Shown piece after piece: positions 6,430 through 14,874 of a stretch of 23,417 bases of DNA (within the stretch, counting starts at the first letter, position 1; each line of letters opens with the position of its first letter). This DNA is from JANRKH01 sp964351245 (GTDB lineage Bacteria; Pseudomonadota; Alphaproteobacteria; Rickettsiales; Rickettsiaceae), in NCBI GenBank assembly GCA_964351245.1, contig CAYGNF010000016.1, positions 1 through 23,417 of the forward strand, read 5' to 3'. Both the position numbers and the translations under genes were made by a program. Below the pieces are notes generated by a model, which ran no database searches, was not told the origin of the DNA, and saw only the letters and a list, made by a program, of their open reading frames with translations.

Positions 6430-8016
6430 ATGGTAATAATACCTCACTCATTATCAAAGCGGATGCGCGGTTTGTCAATCATTAAGGCTGGGTCTATTAT
6501 TGGAATATTCACAATCTGTTCTAGAATATTTGGCCTTGCGCGTGAAATTATTATCGCTAATTATTTCGGCACTTCTCTATATGCTGAATGTGTCAATATT
6601 GCATTTAGATTCCCTAATTTGTTTCGCAGATCCTTTGGAGAAGGTGCTCTAACCAGTGCTTTTGTACCAATTTATTCTGCAAACCTCCTCAGCGATCGCA
6701 AAAAGGCTACAATATTTGCTAGCCAGACTTTTACATATCTTGCACTCTTGCTTTGCATCATTACTGCTTTATGCGAAATATTCATGCCTTATATAATATT
6801 GATATGCGCTCCAGGCTTTGCAAATGATCCTGAAAAATTCGATTTATCTGTATTATTGTGCAGAATTACAACACCATACCTAATTTTGATATCCTTGTGC
6901 GCGCTATTTGGAGGCATACTGAATAGTAACAAAAATTTTGCACCTTTTGCAGCATCCCCTATTATCTTGAGTATTTTTATTATTGGGGCATGCTGGGTTG
7001 ATGCTAACTTGCAACAAAAATCTATCAATATTGCTATAGGAGTATTGGTTGGAGGAATATCCCAATTAATAATGATGAGTATATTTACAATGAAATTCGA
7101 GCCTGGCTTATATTTGATGAATATGATGCAGGCATCAAAAGATACACAAATATTTATAAAAAATTTTTTACCTGAAGTAGTCAGTAGCAGCACAACTCAG
7201 CTGAATTTATTTATATCTCAGGCACTTGCAAGTTTTATTCCTGGAACTATAGCCATTTTATCTTATGCAGATAGGATTTACCAATTTCCTCTATCTATTA
7301 TTGGCATATGTTTTAGTACAGTTCTTTTACCAGAATTATCTAAACTACAAAAAGCGGGCAAAAAAGATAGCGCTATAGCTCTACAAGAAAAAGCGATTAA
7401 ACTAGGATTATTCCTATCGTTTGGAGCAATGGCCGGTATTATTTCTTTATCTTACCCTATTATTTATATAATATACGAAAGAGGTAGCTTTAATACCTTA
7501 GATACAATAAAGACTTCAGAGGTACTTGCTATTTTCTCTTTGGGGCTTCCTGCTTATGTTATCAATAAAATACTGCATCCTATATTTTATGCAAGACTAG
7601 ACACAAGATCTCCAATGCGCATTACACTAGTGACTATTTGTATAAATTGCATATTGAATTGTATTTTTATATATTTTGGATTTGGTCATTTAGGCATTGC
7701 TCTTGGAACTACTATATCATCATGGATCAATGTTTTGCTTATAATATTATTACTTAAAAAACAGGGAATAAGAATTACGCATACAGATCTTAGAGGCTGG
7801 CTTACAAAACTTTCTCTATCATCTATCATTATGTATTATTGTATTGCTTTTCTAAATCAAGGATTGATGCACTTATATGGAGTAAATGGGATTTTAGCGA
7901 TTGCGATTATTTCCTTCCTCATTCTCCTGGGAGCTACTATATATATTTCTATATCTTTCTTACTAAAGGTCGCTCCATTGCATGAAATAAAATCTCTAAT
8001 GAGAAATAATCAATAA
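6430..8016 (+). CDS. murJ: Lipid II flippase MurJ (MviN)
   Basis: The 528-residue polytopic protein has about 14 membrane helices and is full length for MurJ, which moves the peptidoglycan precursor lipid II from the inner to the outer face of the cytoplasmic membrane. The N-terminal signature is clear: SRIFGLARE, then FRFPNLFRRSFGEGALTSAF. Relative to E. coli MurJ, the functional arginines R18, R24 and R52 correspond to R32, R38 and R66; D39 is replaced by Glu (E53). The start is uncertain: ATG at 6430 and ATG at 6463 (MRGLSIIKAG) both lack a good ribosome site, and the second gives a more typical MurJ N-terminus. The presence of murJ implies at least a rudimentary peptidoglycan pathway. No linked peptidoglycan genes are in view. 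Confidence 0.93.
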   Translation: MVIIPHSLSKRMRGLSIIKAGSIIGIFTICSRIFGLAREIIIANYFGTSLYAECVNIAFRFPNLFRRSFGEGALTSAFVPIYSANLLSDRKKATIFASQTFTYLALLLCIITALCEIFMPYIILICAPGFANDPEKFDLSVLLCRITTPYLILISLCALFGGILNSNKNFAPFAASPIILSIFIIGACWVDANLQQKSINIAIGVLVGGISQLIMMSIFTMKFEPGLYLMNMMQASKDTQIFIKNFLPEVVSSSTTQLNLFISQALASFIPGTIAILSYADRIYQFPLSIIGICFSTVLLPELSKLQKAGKKDSAIALQEKAIKLGLFLSFGAMAGIISLSYPIIYIIYERGSFNTLDTIKTSEVLAIFSLGLPAYVINKILHPIFYARLDTRSPMRITLVTICINCILNCIFIYFGFGHLGIALGTTISSWINVLLIILLLKKQGIRITHTDLRGWLTKLSLSSIIMYYCIAFLNQGLMHLYGVNGILAIAIISFLILLGATIYISISFLLKVAPLHEIKSLMRNNQ

Positions 8017-8132
8017 AAAACTGGAGCAAAAAAGGTAACCTAGTAAATTTTTATACAAATCCCAGTTAGCTTATGCTTGCAAAAAGTATAAGGGTGGTGT
8101 AGCTCTAGAGTAAGGAGACACAAAAGGGGTGC

Positions 8133-8501
8133 ATGGTAGTGAATATCGCCAATAATTATTTGCCGGTTTTTATCTTTATAGTCATTGCATCTGCATTGTC
8201 ATTAGCAATTATTATTATATCATATTTATTTGCAAAACGAAGACCATCAAAAGCAAAACTCTCTCCATATGAGTGTGGATTTGATCCATTTGGAGATGCA
8301 AGGGATAAGTTTGATATCAGGTTTTATTTGGTTGCGATATTATTCATTATATTTGATCTTGAAATTATGTTTTTAATTCCTTGGGCTATATCTTTAAGTA
8401 AAATAGGATTAGTTGGATTCTGGTCCATGATGTTTTTTATCGGAGTTTTAACATTTGGTTTATGGTATGAGTATAAAAAGGGGGCGCTAGAGTGGGAGTA
8501 A
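8133..8501 (+). CDS. nuoA: NADH-quinone oxidoreductase subunit A
   Basis: This 122-residue protein is the small membrane subunit at the complex I elbow, with three predicted helices (about 8-30, 65-85 and 92-112). The family loop between helices 1 and 2 reads KLSPYECGFDPFGDARDKFD, which lies near the quinone site, followed by RFYLVAILFIIFDLEI. The start ATG at 8133 follows AAGGGG; a GTG two codons later is an alternative. It opens the nuoABCDE operon: its stop lies inside nuoB, a 10-base overlap. A 116-base spacer separates it from murJ, and no firm promoter could be placed there. Confidence 0.95.
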   Translation: MVVNIANNYLPVFIFIVIASALSLAIIIISYLFAKRRPSKAKLSPYECGFDPFGDARDKFDIRFYLVAILFIIFDLEIMFLIPWAISLSKIGLVGFWSMMFFIGVLTFGLWYEYKKGALEWE

Positions 8502-9010
8502 AAGATCTAAATAATAATACCGAGTACGATAAATTAATATTACCAGATGATATTAATAACAGAGGATTTTTGCTTTCTAAGCTTGATGATGTAGTGGCCT
8601 GGGCCAGAGCTGGATCCATGTGGCCTATGACATTTGGCCTCGCATGTTGCGCTGTAGAAATGATGCAAGCAGCATCTGCTAGATACGATATGGACAGATT
8701 CGGGATGTTATTCAGACCTAGCCCAAGGCAATCAGATTTAATGATTGTAGCAGGAACTCTTACAAATAAAATGGCACCTGCTCTTCGTAGAGTATATGAT
8801 CAAATGCCCTACCCTAAATGGGTTATCTCTATGGGCAGCTGTGCAAATGGAGGGGGATATTATCATTTTTCATACTCAGTGGTCAGAGGATGTGATCAAA
8901 TAGTTCCAGTTGATATATATGTCCCAGGATGCCCTCCAACTGCTGAGGCTCTTCTTTACGGCGTTCTACAACTCCAGAAAAAAATTAAAAGACAAAAATC
9001 TATCACATGA
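8492..9010 (+). CDS. nuoB: NADH-quinone oxidoreductase subunit B (cluster N2 protein)
   Basis: This 172-residue subunit binds the terminal [4Fe-4S] cluster N2, which hands electrons to quinone. The ligands are visible: the tandem cysteines C52-C53 (GLACCAVEMM), C117 (SMGSCANGGGYYH) and C147 (YVPGCPPTAEALLYG). The arginine-rich loop ARYDMDRFG and FRPSPRQSD, which lies by the quinone cavity, is conserved. The start is GTG at 8492, inside nuoA. The gene overlaps nuoC by ATGA (9007-9010), which suggests coupled translation. A candidate NuoB-modifying assembly factor is encoded at 12885-13598. Confidence 0.96.
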   Translation: MGVKDLNNNTEYDKLILPDDINNRGFLLSKLDDVVAWARAGSMWPMTFGLACCAVEMMQAASARYDMDRFGMLFRPSPRQSDLMIVAGTLTNKMAPALRRVYDQMPYPKWVISMGSCANGGGYYHFSYSVVRGCDQIVPVDIYVPGCPPTAEALLYGVLQLQKKIKRQKSIT

Positions 9011-9600
9011 AAGCAATAATAGATGAAATCATTAAAGTAAATAATTTTGACGTTACTTTAGAGGAGAATACAAGCTATCTTTGCTGTAAAACTCATACTA
9101 AAGATCTAACAGGATTTATCACGCATCTCAAAGAAGATAGGAGATTAAGATTTGCGGTATTAATTGATCTATTTGCCGTAGATTTTCCTTCAAGGTTACA
9201 GAGATTCGAAATAGTATATAATCTACTCAGCCTTGAACATAATCAAAGAATTACAGTAAAGACTTATGCGGCTGATAAGGAGCGCATACAATCTGTCGCT
9301 AAAATATTTTCTTCAAGCATTTGGTATGAAAGGGAAATTTTTGATATGTTTGGTGTAAAATTTGATGGCAATCCGGATTTAAGAAGAATATTGACTGATT
9401 ATGGATTTAGCGGACACCCATTGCGCAAAGATTTCCCAGTATCTGGATATGTGCAGGTGCGCTATGATTCGGCGCTAGAAAAAGTGATAAACGAGCCCGT
9501 AAAACTTCAGCAAGCTTTCAGAGATTTTGATTTTCTTACTCCTTGGCAATCATCTTCTTCCCCCCTACCAGGGGATGAAAAAGCTCCACGTACTAAATAA
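9007..9600 (+). CDS. nuoC: NADH-quinone oxidoreductase subunit C
   Basis: The 197-residue protein is the 30-kDa hydrophilic subunit of the complex I connecting arm. Recognised segments are FAVLIDLFAVDFPSR, FEIVYNLLSL, the signature WYEREIFDMFGVKFDGNPD and LRRILTDYGFSGHPLRKDFP. It is a separate gene here, not fused to nuoD as in E. coli, which is the alphaproteobacterial arrangement. It starts with the ATG of an ATGA overlap with nuoB and ends 14 bases before nuoD. The C-terminus carries a short Ser/Pro-rich tail (SSSSPLPGDEKAPRTK). Confidence 0.95.
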   Translation: MKAIIDEIIKVNNFDVTLEENTSYLCCKTHTKDLTGFITHLKEDRRLRFAVLIDLFAVDFPSRLQRFEIVYNLLSLEHNQRITVKTYAADKERIQSVAKIFSSSIWYEREIFDMFGVKFDGNPDLRRILTDYGFSGHPLRKDFPVSGYVQVRYDSALEKVINEPVKLQQAFRDFDFLTPWQSSSSPLPGDEKAPRTK

Positions 9601-9614
9601 TTATTGGAGATAGT

Positions 9615-10808
9615 ATGACATTAAGTAATGATGGTGAAATCGGATTAAAAAGTATGACTCTAAATTTTGGACCTCAACACCCTGCGGCGCACGGTGTATT
9701 GCGTCTAATACTAGAGCTAGATGGAGAATTAGTCACCAAAGCAGATCCTCATATAGGACTTTTGCATAGAGGTACCGAAAAACTCATCGAGCATAAAACA
9801 TATCTGCAGGCAATACCTTACTTTGATAGATTGGATTATGTTTCCCCAATGTGTCAAGAGCACGCATTTGCCCTTACTGTAGAAAAATTACTGGGATGCA
9901 GTGTACCAAAGCGAGCACAATATATCAGAGTTCTATTTTCAGAGATTACTAGAATATTAAATCATACAATGAATGTGGCGACTCAGGCTCTTGATATAGG
10001 AGCAACCACACCATTACTCTGGCTTTTTGAAGAAAGAGAAAAATTAATGGAGTTTTACGAAAGAGTCTCCGGCTCCAGAATGCATGCTAATTATTTCAGG
10101 CCTGGCGGGGTTGCTCAAGATTTACCAGATGGATTATCTGAAGATATAATGATATTTTGCGAAGAGTTTCAAAAAGTCTTACAAGACACCGAGAGTTTAT
10201 TGACAGAAAACAGGATTTGGAAACAAAGAACAGTTGATATAGGAGTAGTAAGCCAGAAAGAAGCTATGAACTGGGGTTTTTCTGGTCCTATGTTAAGGGG
10301 TTCAGGAGTATCTTGGGATTTAAGAAAATCAAATCCCTATGACTCATATGAGGATTTTGACTTCGATATTCCTGTAGGGAGAAATGGCGATTGTTATGAT
10401 CGATATCTAGTACGAATAGCAGAAACATATCAATCTATATCTATAATAAAACAAGCAATCGAAAAAATGCCAGATGGGCCCGTAAAAACATTAGACCATA
10501 AAATATCCCCTCCTACAAGAGCCGCCATGAAGGAATCTATGGAGGCAATGATTCATCATTTTAAATTATATACGGAAGGATATCACGTACCTGAGGGAGA
10601 ATATTATGGAGCAGTAGAAGCGCCAAAAGGAGAATTTGGTGTATATTTGTATTCAGATGGTACAAACAAGCCATATAGATGTAGAATTAGAGCACCTGGC
10701 TTTGCGCATTTACAAGGTCTAGATTTTATGACTCGGGGCCATATGCTTGCTGATGTTGTGACTATTATTGCAAGTCTTGATATAGTATTTGGAGAGGTAG
10801 ATAGGTAG
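9615..10808 (+). CDS. nuoD: NADH-quinone oxidoreductase subunit D
   Basis: The 397-residue protein is the 49-kDa subunit that, with NuoB, forms the quinone-binding site. It shows LNFGPQHPAAHGVLRL near the N-terminus, HRGTEKLIE, the DRLDYVSPM segment, and a C-terminus ending in ASLDIVFGEVDR, which is the conserved end of the family. TTGGAGA just before the ATG is a good ribosome site. The length is normal and no insertions are seen. The stop TAG shares its last base with the GTG start of nuoE. Confidence 0.97.
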   Translation: MTLSNDGEIGLKSMTLNFGPQHPAAHGVLRLILELDGELVTKADPHIGLLHRGTEKLIEHKTYLQAIPYFDRLDYVSPMCQEHAFALTVEKLLGCSVPKRAQYIRVLFSEITRILNHTMNVATQALDIGATTPLLWLFEEREKLMEFYERVSGSRMHANYFRPGGVAQDLPDGLSEDIMIFCEEFQKVLQDTESLLTENRIWKQRTVDIGVVSQKEAMNWGFSGPMLRGSGVSWDLRKSNPYDSYEDFDFDIPVGRNGDCYDRYLVRIAETYQSISIIKQAIEKMPDGPVKTLDHKISPPTRAAMKESMEAMIHHFKLYTEGYHVPEGEYYGAVEAPKGEFGVYLYSDGTNKPYRCRIRAPGFAHLQGLDFMTRGHMLADVVTIIASLDIVFGEVDR

Positions 10809-11374
10809 TGAAGAAACAAGCAGATAGTAATAATAAATTTATCTTTACGAAAGAAAATAACAAAAAAGCACAGAATATAATTGCGCGATACCCACAAGAT
10901 AGGAAAAAGAGCGCTCTACTCCCTCTTCTGGACCTAGCTCAGAGGCAAAATAGTGGATGGATTTCAGAAGAATGTATAGAATATGTAGCTCATATGCTAG
11001 AAGTGCCCTTTATTAAAGCCATGGAAGTTGCATCATTCTATACAATGCTGCGCCTGAAACCGGTAGGAAAATACCACATTCAAGTTTGCGGTACAACTCC
11101 CTGCTGGCTTAGAGGCGCAAGCGATATAATGCAAGCCTGTAACTCTAAATTGAATATTCAAAATACGGAAACAACAGAAGATGGTTTGTTTACTATCTCA
11201 GAAGTAGAGTGTTTAGGAGCCTGCGTTAATGCTCCTATAGTTCAAATTAATGATGATTATTACGAAGATCTTACTCCAGAAATTATGAATAAAATCTTAG
11301 ATGATTTAAAATCTGGGCAAAAAGTACAAATAGGCTCTCAAATTAATCGCATAGGAAGTAAAGCAAAAGCCTAA
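10808..11374 (+). CDS. nuoE: NADH-quinone oxidoreductase subunit E
   Basis: This 188-residue subunit is the 24-kDa thioredoxin-fold protein of the NADH-oxidising module. Its [2Fe-2S] ligands are in CGTTPCWLRG and VECLGACVNAP, and the family segment ASFYTMLRLKPVGKYHI is present. The start is GTG, overlapping the nuoD stop by one base. The C-terminal tail (about residues 165-188) is Lys/Gly/Gln-rich, as in other alphaproteobacterial NuoE. nuoF, which usually follows, is absent: the next gene is lpdA in the opposite direction. The operon therefore ends after nuoE and the remaining subunits must be encoded elsewhere. Confidence 0.95.
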   Translation: MKKQADSNNKFIFTKENNKKAQNIIARYPQDRKKSALLPLLDLAQRQNSGWISEECIEYVAHMLEVPFIKAMEVASFYTMLRLKPVGKYHIQVCGTTPCWLRGASDIMQACNSKLNIQNTETTEDGLFTISEVECLGACVNAPIVQINDDYYEDLTPEIMNKILDDLKSGQKVQIGSQINRIGSKAKA

Positions 11375-11380
11375 TAACGC

Positions 11381-11415
11381 AAAAACATATTGCATTAAAA
11401 TATATAGATCTATGC
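11381..11415 (-). terminator. Candidate terminator between nuoE and lpdA
   Basis: TTGCAT (11390-11395) and ATGCAA (11410-11415) form a 6-bp stem around a 14-base loop. On the minus strand a run of five T follows after four bases (11381-11385), which fits a terminator for lpdA. On the plus strand no T-run follows. Confidence 0.4.
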
Positions 11416-11444
11416 AAAAACCTATCAACAAATTAATAATATTT

Positions 11445-12854
11445 CTAAAAATTTATGGAGCGCTTATCTACCCCAAGTGCAGCTTCTTTTACCGCTTCGT
11501 TTAATGTAGGATGAGCGTGGCAAGTACGCGCAATATCTTCAGCGGCTGCTTTAAATTCCATTCCAAGCGCAATTTCTGATATCAAAGTACCAGCATCAAT
11601 GCCTATAATATGGGCTCCAATTACTTCATCGCTTTTTTTATCAGCTAATATTTTTACAAAACCATCGGTAGCTCTGATAGTTCTTGCCCTGCTATTTGCA
11701 AGAAATGGGAATTTTCCTACCTTGTACTCCCTACCCTGTTTTTTTAGTTCATCTTCAGTGAAACCTACTGATGCTACTTCGGGCGAGGTATAAATTACAC
11801 TTGGTATTACATTATAATTTACATGACCATGTTGACCCGCCATAATTTCAACAGCAGCTATCGCCTCTTCTTCTGCCTTGTGTGCCAGCATTGGACCCTC
11901 TATTACATCTCCTACTGCATAAATATTTGTTATAATAGTTTGAAAGCTAGAATTAACTGGTATTCTTCCGCGCTCATTGACTTTGATCCCTACATTCTCA
12001 AGGCCCAGCATTGCTGTATACGGATTCCTTCCAACTGATACAAGTACTTTATCGGTAATGAATTCACTATTCTTACTATCTCTAGACTCTAGAGTAAGTT
12101 TTAATTGATTGTCCATTTTTTCGCATGCAGTAACCTTTGTTGCAAATATAAATTCTATACCTTGTTTTGCTAATATTTTATGCAAAGCAACAGAGACTTC
12201 TGTATCCATCGCAGGAACAATCCGATCCGAAAACTCGATAATTGTTACCTTTGAACCGAGCCTTCTCCAGACCGAGCCAAGTTCAAGTCCGATATATCCG
12301 CCTCCAATTACTACCATTGAGGGTGGCACAGAGTCTATCTCAAGAGCTTCTTTTGAGGATATGATATCTTTTTTATCCATCTGAACACCTGGTATCTCTA
12401 TTACATCAGATCCTGTAGCGATCAATATTTTCTTTGCTATGATTTTACTAATTTCACCAGATTCAGTAGTGATAGTTACTTCTTCTGGGCCTGTAATTTT
12501 AGCAGTGCCGGTAAATTTTTTCACCTTATTCTTTAGAAATAATCCATCTATACCCTTGCACAAGTCTGAGACTACTTGATTCTTTTTTGCGAGCATTGCA
12601 GTAAGTTTAAGTTTTGGATTAGCCTCTATACCTATTTCTTCAAAATGATGCAGAGCTTCTTCGTATTTTTCTGAATAGTTAAGTAGTGCTTTTGAGGGTA
12701 TACATCCTTCATTAAGACAAGTGCCGCCCAGAGTAGTTCTTTTGTCCACGCATCCAACTTTCATACCGAGTTGTGCAGCCCTAATAGATCCAGTATAACC
12801 TGCAGGCCCTCCTCCTATTACTACCAAGTCAAATGAATCTACTGAGTCTGCCAT
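11445..12854 (-). CDS. lpdA: Dihydrolipoyl dehydrogenase (E3)
   Basis: This 469-residue FAD enzyme reoxidises dihydrolipoamide in the pyruvate and 2-oxoglutarate dehydrogenase complexes, producing NADH. The domain order is complete: FAD-binding VVIGGGPAGYTGS (about 11-23), the redox disulfide C46/C51 in GGTCLNEGCIPSK, NAD-binding VVIGGGYIGLELGS, the second FAD motif YAVGDVIEGPMLAHKAEEE, and the dimerisation domain with catalytic H448 and E453 in HAHPTLNEAVKEA. It is the last gene of the apparent aatA-waaA-NDUFAF5-like-lpdA unit, 30 bases behind the previous stop. No E1 or E2 genes are nearby. NADH made by this enzyme feeds the complex I encoded by the convergent operon. Confidence 0.96.
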   Translation of the reverse strand: MADSVDSFDLVVIGGGPAGYTGSIRAAQLGMKVGCVDKRTTLGGTCLNEGCIPSKALLNYSEKYEEALHHFEEIGIEANPKLKLTAMLAKKNQVVSDLCKGIDGLFLKNKVKKFTGTAKITGPEEVTITTESGEISKIIAKKILIATGSDVIEIPGVQMDKKDIISSKEALEIDSVPPSMVVIGGGYIGLELGSVWRRLGSKVTIIEFSDRIVPAMDTEVSVALHKILAKQGIEFIFATKVTACEKMDNQLKLTLESRDSKNSEFITDKVLVSVGRNPYTAMLGLENVGIKVNERGRIPVNSSFQTIITNIYAVGDVIEGPMLAHKAEEEAIAAVEIMAGQHGHVNYNVIPSVIYTSPEVASVGFTEDELKKQGREYKVGKFPFLANSRARTIRATDGFVKILADKKSDEVIGAHIIGIDAGTLISEIALGMEFKAAAEDIARTCHAHPTLNEAVKEAALGVDKRSINF

Positions 12855-12884
12855 ATATCAAATTCTTTTTAAGTTTACAATTAA

Positions 12885-13598
12885 CTACAGAATATCATAC
12901 TTTATTTGTGTTGCAAATAACTCAGTAGAGCAAGAGCTGCAAAAGCCTAAGATTTCTAATTTATCATTGTAAACTTCGTCATTTTTTAATATTGCTGTAT
13001 ATAATTTTTTAGTCATTGGTGGTGCAATATTATCATGTGCTGTATATAATCTAGCTTCTCCGCACTCTCTGATATGATTCAAAAATTCATAAAGAGATTT
13101 TTCTTCTACATCCATGCTTTCCTTAAAAGAAATTATGTTTTTGAGACCAAATTGATAGAGTATACTATTTAAATCTTGGAGGCGAATCATAGGACGTAGT
13201 CTATTAGTGTAACCTCCAATTGATTCTTCTTCTACTGCCCATAATTTTATTCGGGTCTTCATGATGCTGCACTCTCCTGCAAAACATCCCATGAAAATCC
13301 CATCTTTTGTTAAATGACTATTAATCCACATGATAAATGATTGAATATCCAAAATTTTGCATATGTCATAAAAACTGATAATCAAATCATATTTCTCTTC
13401 ATGCGCTTGATTATGGTACAAAAGTCGATTTACTGTAGCGTTACAAGATCTTTGTATATCTTGTGTAATAAATTCATTGAAATGCCCTAAAATTAGAATT
13501 TTTGATATTTTATTTATTTGTATATCTTCTAGAAAATCAAAAATAATATTTTTACCGATAGAGAGGTATCTCTCCTGGATGACTGATTTAGTGATCAT
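12885..13598 (-). CDS. NDUFAF5/BioC-like methyltransferase-fold protein with a degraded SAM site
   Basis: This 237-residue protein aligns by eye with the second half of NDUFAF5-type proteins: YDLIISFYDI (70-79), HLTKDGIFMGCFAGE (95-109), the GGYTNRLRPMIRLQDL segment (128-143) and an HIRECGEARL stretch (175-184). NDUFAF5 hydroxylates an arginine of the NuoB homologue during complex I assembly; relatives include BioC methyltransferase. The N-terminal loop that should read like LDLGCGTG is ILILGHFNEF, so the glycine-rich SAM motif is missing. The C-terminus ends in Cys-rich GFCSSCST instead of the usual family tail. The gene starts inside waaA (11-base overlap) and lpdA follows after 30 bases. 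Fold assignment is fair; function is inferred, and the protein may be a non-catalytic relic. Confidence 0.6.
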   Translation of the reverse strand: MITKSVIQERYLSIGKNIIFDFLEDIQINKISKILILGHFNEFITQDIQRSCNATVNRLLYHNQAHEEKYDLIISFYDICKILDIQSFIMWINSHLTKDGIFMGCFAGECSIMKTRIKLWAVEEESIGGYTNRLRPMIRLQDLNSILYQFGLKNIISFKESMDVEEKSLYEFLNHIRECGEARLYTAHDNIAPPMTKKLYTAILKNDEVYNDKLEILGFCSSCSTELFATQIKYDIL

Positions 13599-14868
13599 AT
13601 GATTGTAGCATTTTCTCTATCTTATCTCTATAATGCTCTACTATATTTTGCTTTTCTTGTATAATGTTTCTTGCTTCTTGTAATATCTTATCTCTTGTGA
13701 CTCCATCCATATTAAGTGCATAGTTGATTTGCTCAGATAAATTATCTGGATGCTTGATTTGTATAGCTGCTTTTTTAGATAAAAACTCTTCTGATATTTC
13801 CTTACAATGAGACATATCAGGGCCAAATAATATTACAGATCCATATAAAGCTGGCTCTAATATATTATGACCTCCATTTTCAAAGCTTCCTCCTACAAAG
13901 GTTGGAATACCAATGCTACATATATTATGAATCTCTCCTATAGTATCAATTATGAATATCTTGCTTTCTTGGGATGGTAATATGTTTGTACTACGCGTTG
14001 TATGTGATAGATTATATTTTTGACACATATGTATGACTTCGTTTAATCTGCTAGGATGCCTAGGAGCTATGATAATCTTCATATTAGGATCATCCCTCAC
14101 AAGATTTGAACAAATAGGAAGTATTAATTCTTCATCTTTTTTATGAGTACTAAGGATAAAAATACATTTTTTTGCATCAAGCCATTGCTCTACTCCATCT
14201 TTCAGCGCTTTATCGATAGCAAGCTTGCGTTGAGCGTACTTAAGATTACCAATCTTCTGAACATTCTTAAATCCTAAACTCGTAAAATACTGAGCGTCTT
14301 TTTGAGTTTGAGCTAGTATAGCAGAAAATTTTTGCCCCACCCATATTGCAAAAAATCCCAAAAACTTCCATCTACGAAATGATTTATCAGACATAATAGC
14401 GTTTACAATTAATACTGGCACTCTGTTGCTTGATTGCCAGATTGTAACAGGCCATATCTCCGACTCAATAAATATTGCGATTTGAGGGCGCCAATAATCT
14501 AAAAATATCCTGATAATAAAATAATTATCAATAGGTGCATATTGATGAATAATGTTATTACTGTCGGCAATCCTTTGTAATACATTATTACTTGAAGCCA
14601 GAGTACCGGTTGTAATTAAAAAAGATCTTTGTATATTTGATTGAGATGATAGGATTTCAATTAAATTAAGGGCAATGTTAGACTCCCCTACGCTTGCGGC
14701 ATGAATCCATATTACATTATTATGTAGCCCGGGTTTTTTCCTTATTGCAAGCTTTTCTAAGAATCTTGAAGGATCCTCTTTACCTTGAGATATTCTGATA
14801 AGAAGAATAATGATCTGCGGGATCAATAATACCAGACTTAAAATTATTAATATGAGCTCAATTATCAT
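13588..14868 (-). CDS. waaA: 3-deoxy-D-manno-octulosonic acid (Kdo) transferase
   Basis: The 426-residue protein transfers Kdo from CMP-Kdo to the lipid A precursor, the first step of the LPS core. An N-terminal membrane helix (about 4-25) anchors it at the cytoplasmic face. The GT-B family motifs are clear: WIHAASVGESN with the catalytic glutamate E62, ESEIWPVTIW, IIAPRHPSR and the C-terminal FVGGSFENGGHNILEPA. The length is normal (about 420). It lies 6 bases behind aatA, a neighbourhood I recall from Rickettsia. Its presence shows the organism makes at least a minimal LPS. How many Kdo residues it adds cannot be read from sequence. Confidence 0.94.
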   Translation of the reverse strand: MIIELILIILSLVLLIPQIIILLIRISQGKEDPSRFLEKLAIRKKPGLHNNVIWIHAASVGESNIALNLIEILSSQSNIQRSFLITTGTLASSNNVLQRIADSNNIIHQYAPIDNYFIIRIFLDYWRPQIAIFIESEIWPVTIWQSSNRVPVLIVNAIMSDKSFRRWKFLGFFAIWVGQKFSAILAQTQKDAQYFTSLGFKNVQKIGNLKYAQRKLAIDKALKDGVEQWLDAKKCIFILSTHKKDEELILPICSNLVRDDPNMKIIIAPRHPSRLNEVIHMCQKYNLSHTTRSTNILPSQESKIFIIDTIGEIHNICSIGIPTFVGGSFENGGHNILEPALYGSVILFGPDMSHCKEISEEFLSKKAAIQIKHPDNLSEQINYALNMDGVTRDKILQEARNIIQEKQNIVEHYRDKIEKMLQSYDH

Positions 14869-14874
14869 AACTAA

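Noticed and set aside
6789..7193. 134-codon minus-strand frame inside murJ
   Set aside because: It is antisense to MurJ transmembrane segments, and Ile/Leu-rich shadows are expected there.
8090..8133. tRNA-like GGTGGTGTAGCTC stretch before nuoA
   Set aside because: No anticodon arm, T-loop or acceptor pairing follows, and it runs into nuoA.
12109..12384. 91-codon plus-strand frame inside lpdA
   Set aside because: It is a shadow of the NAD-binding domain of a fully conserved enzyme.
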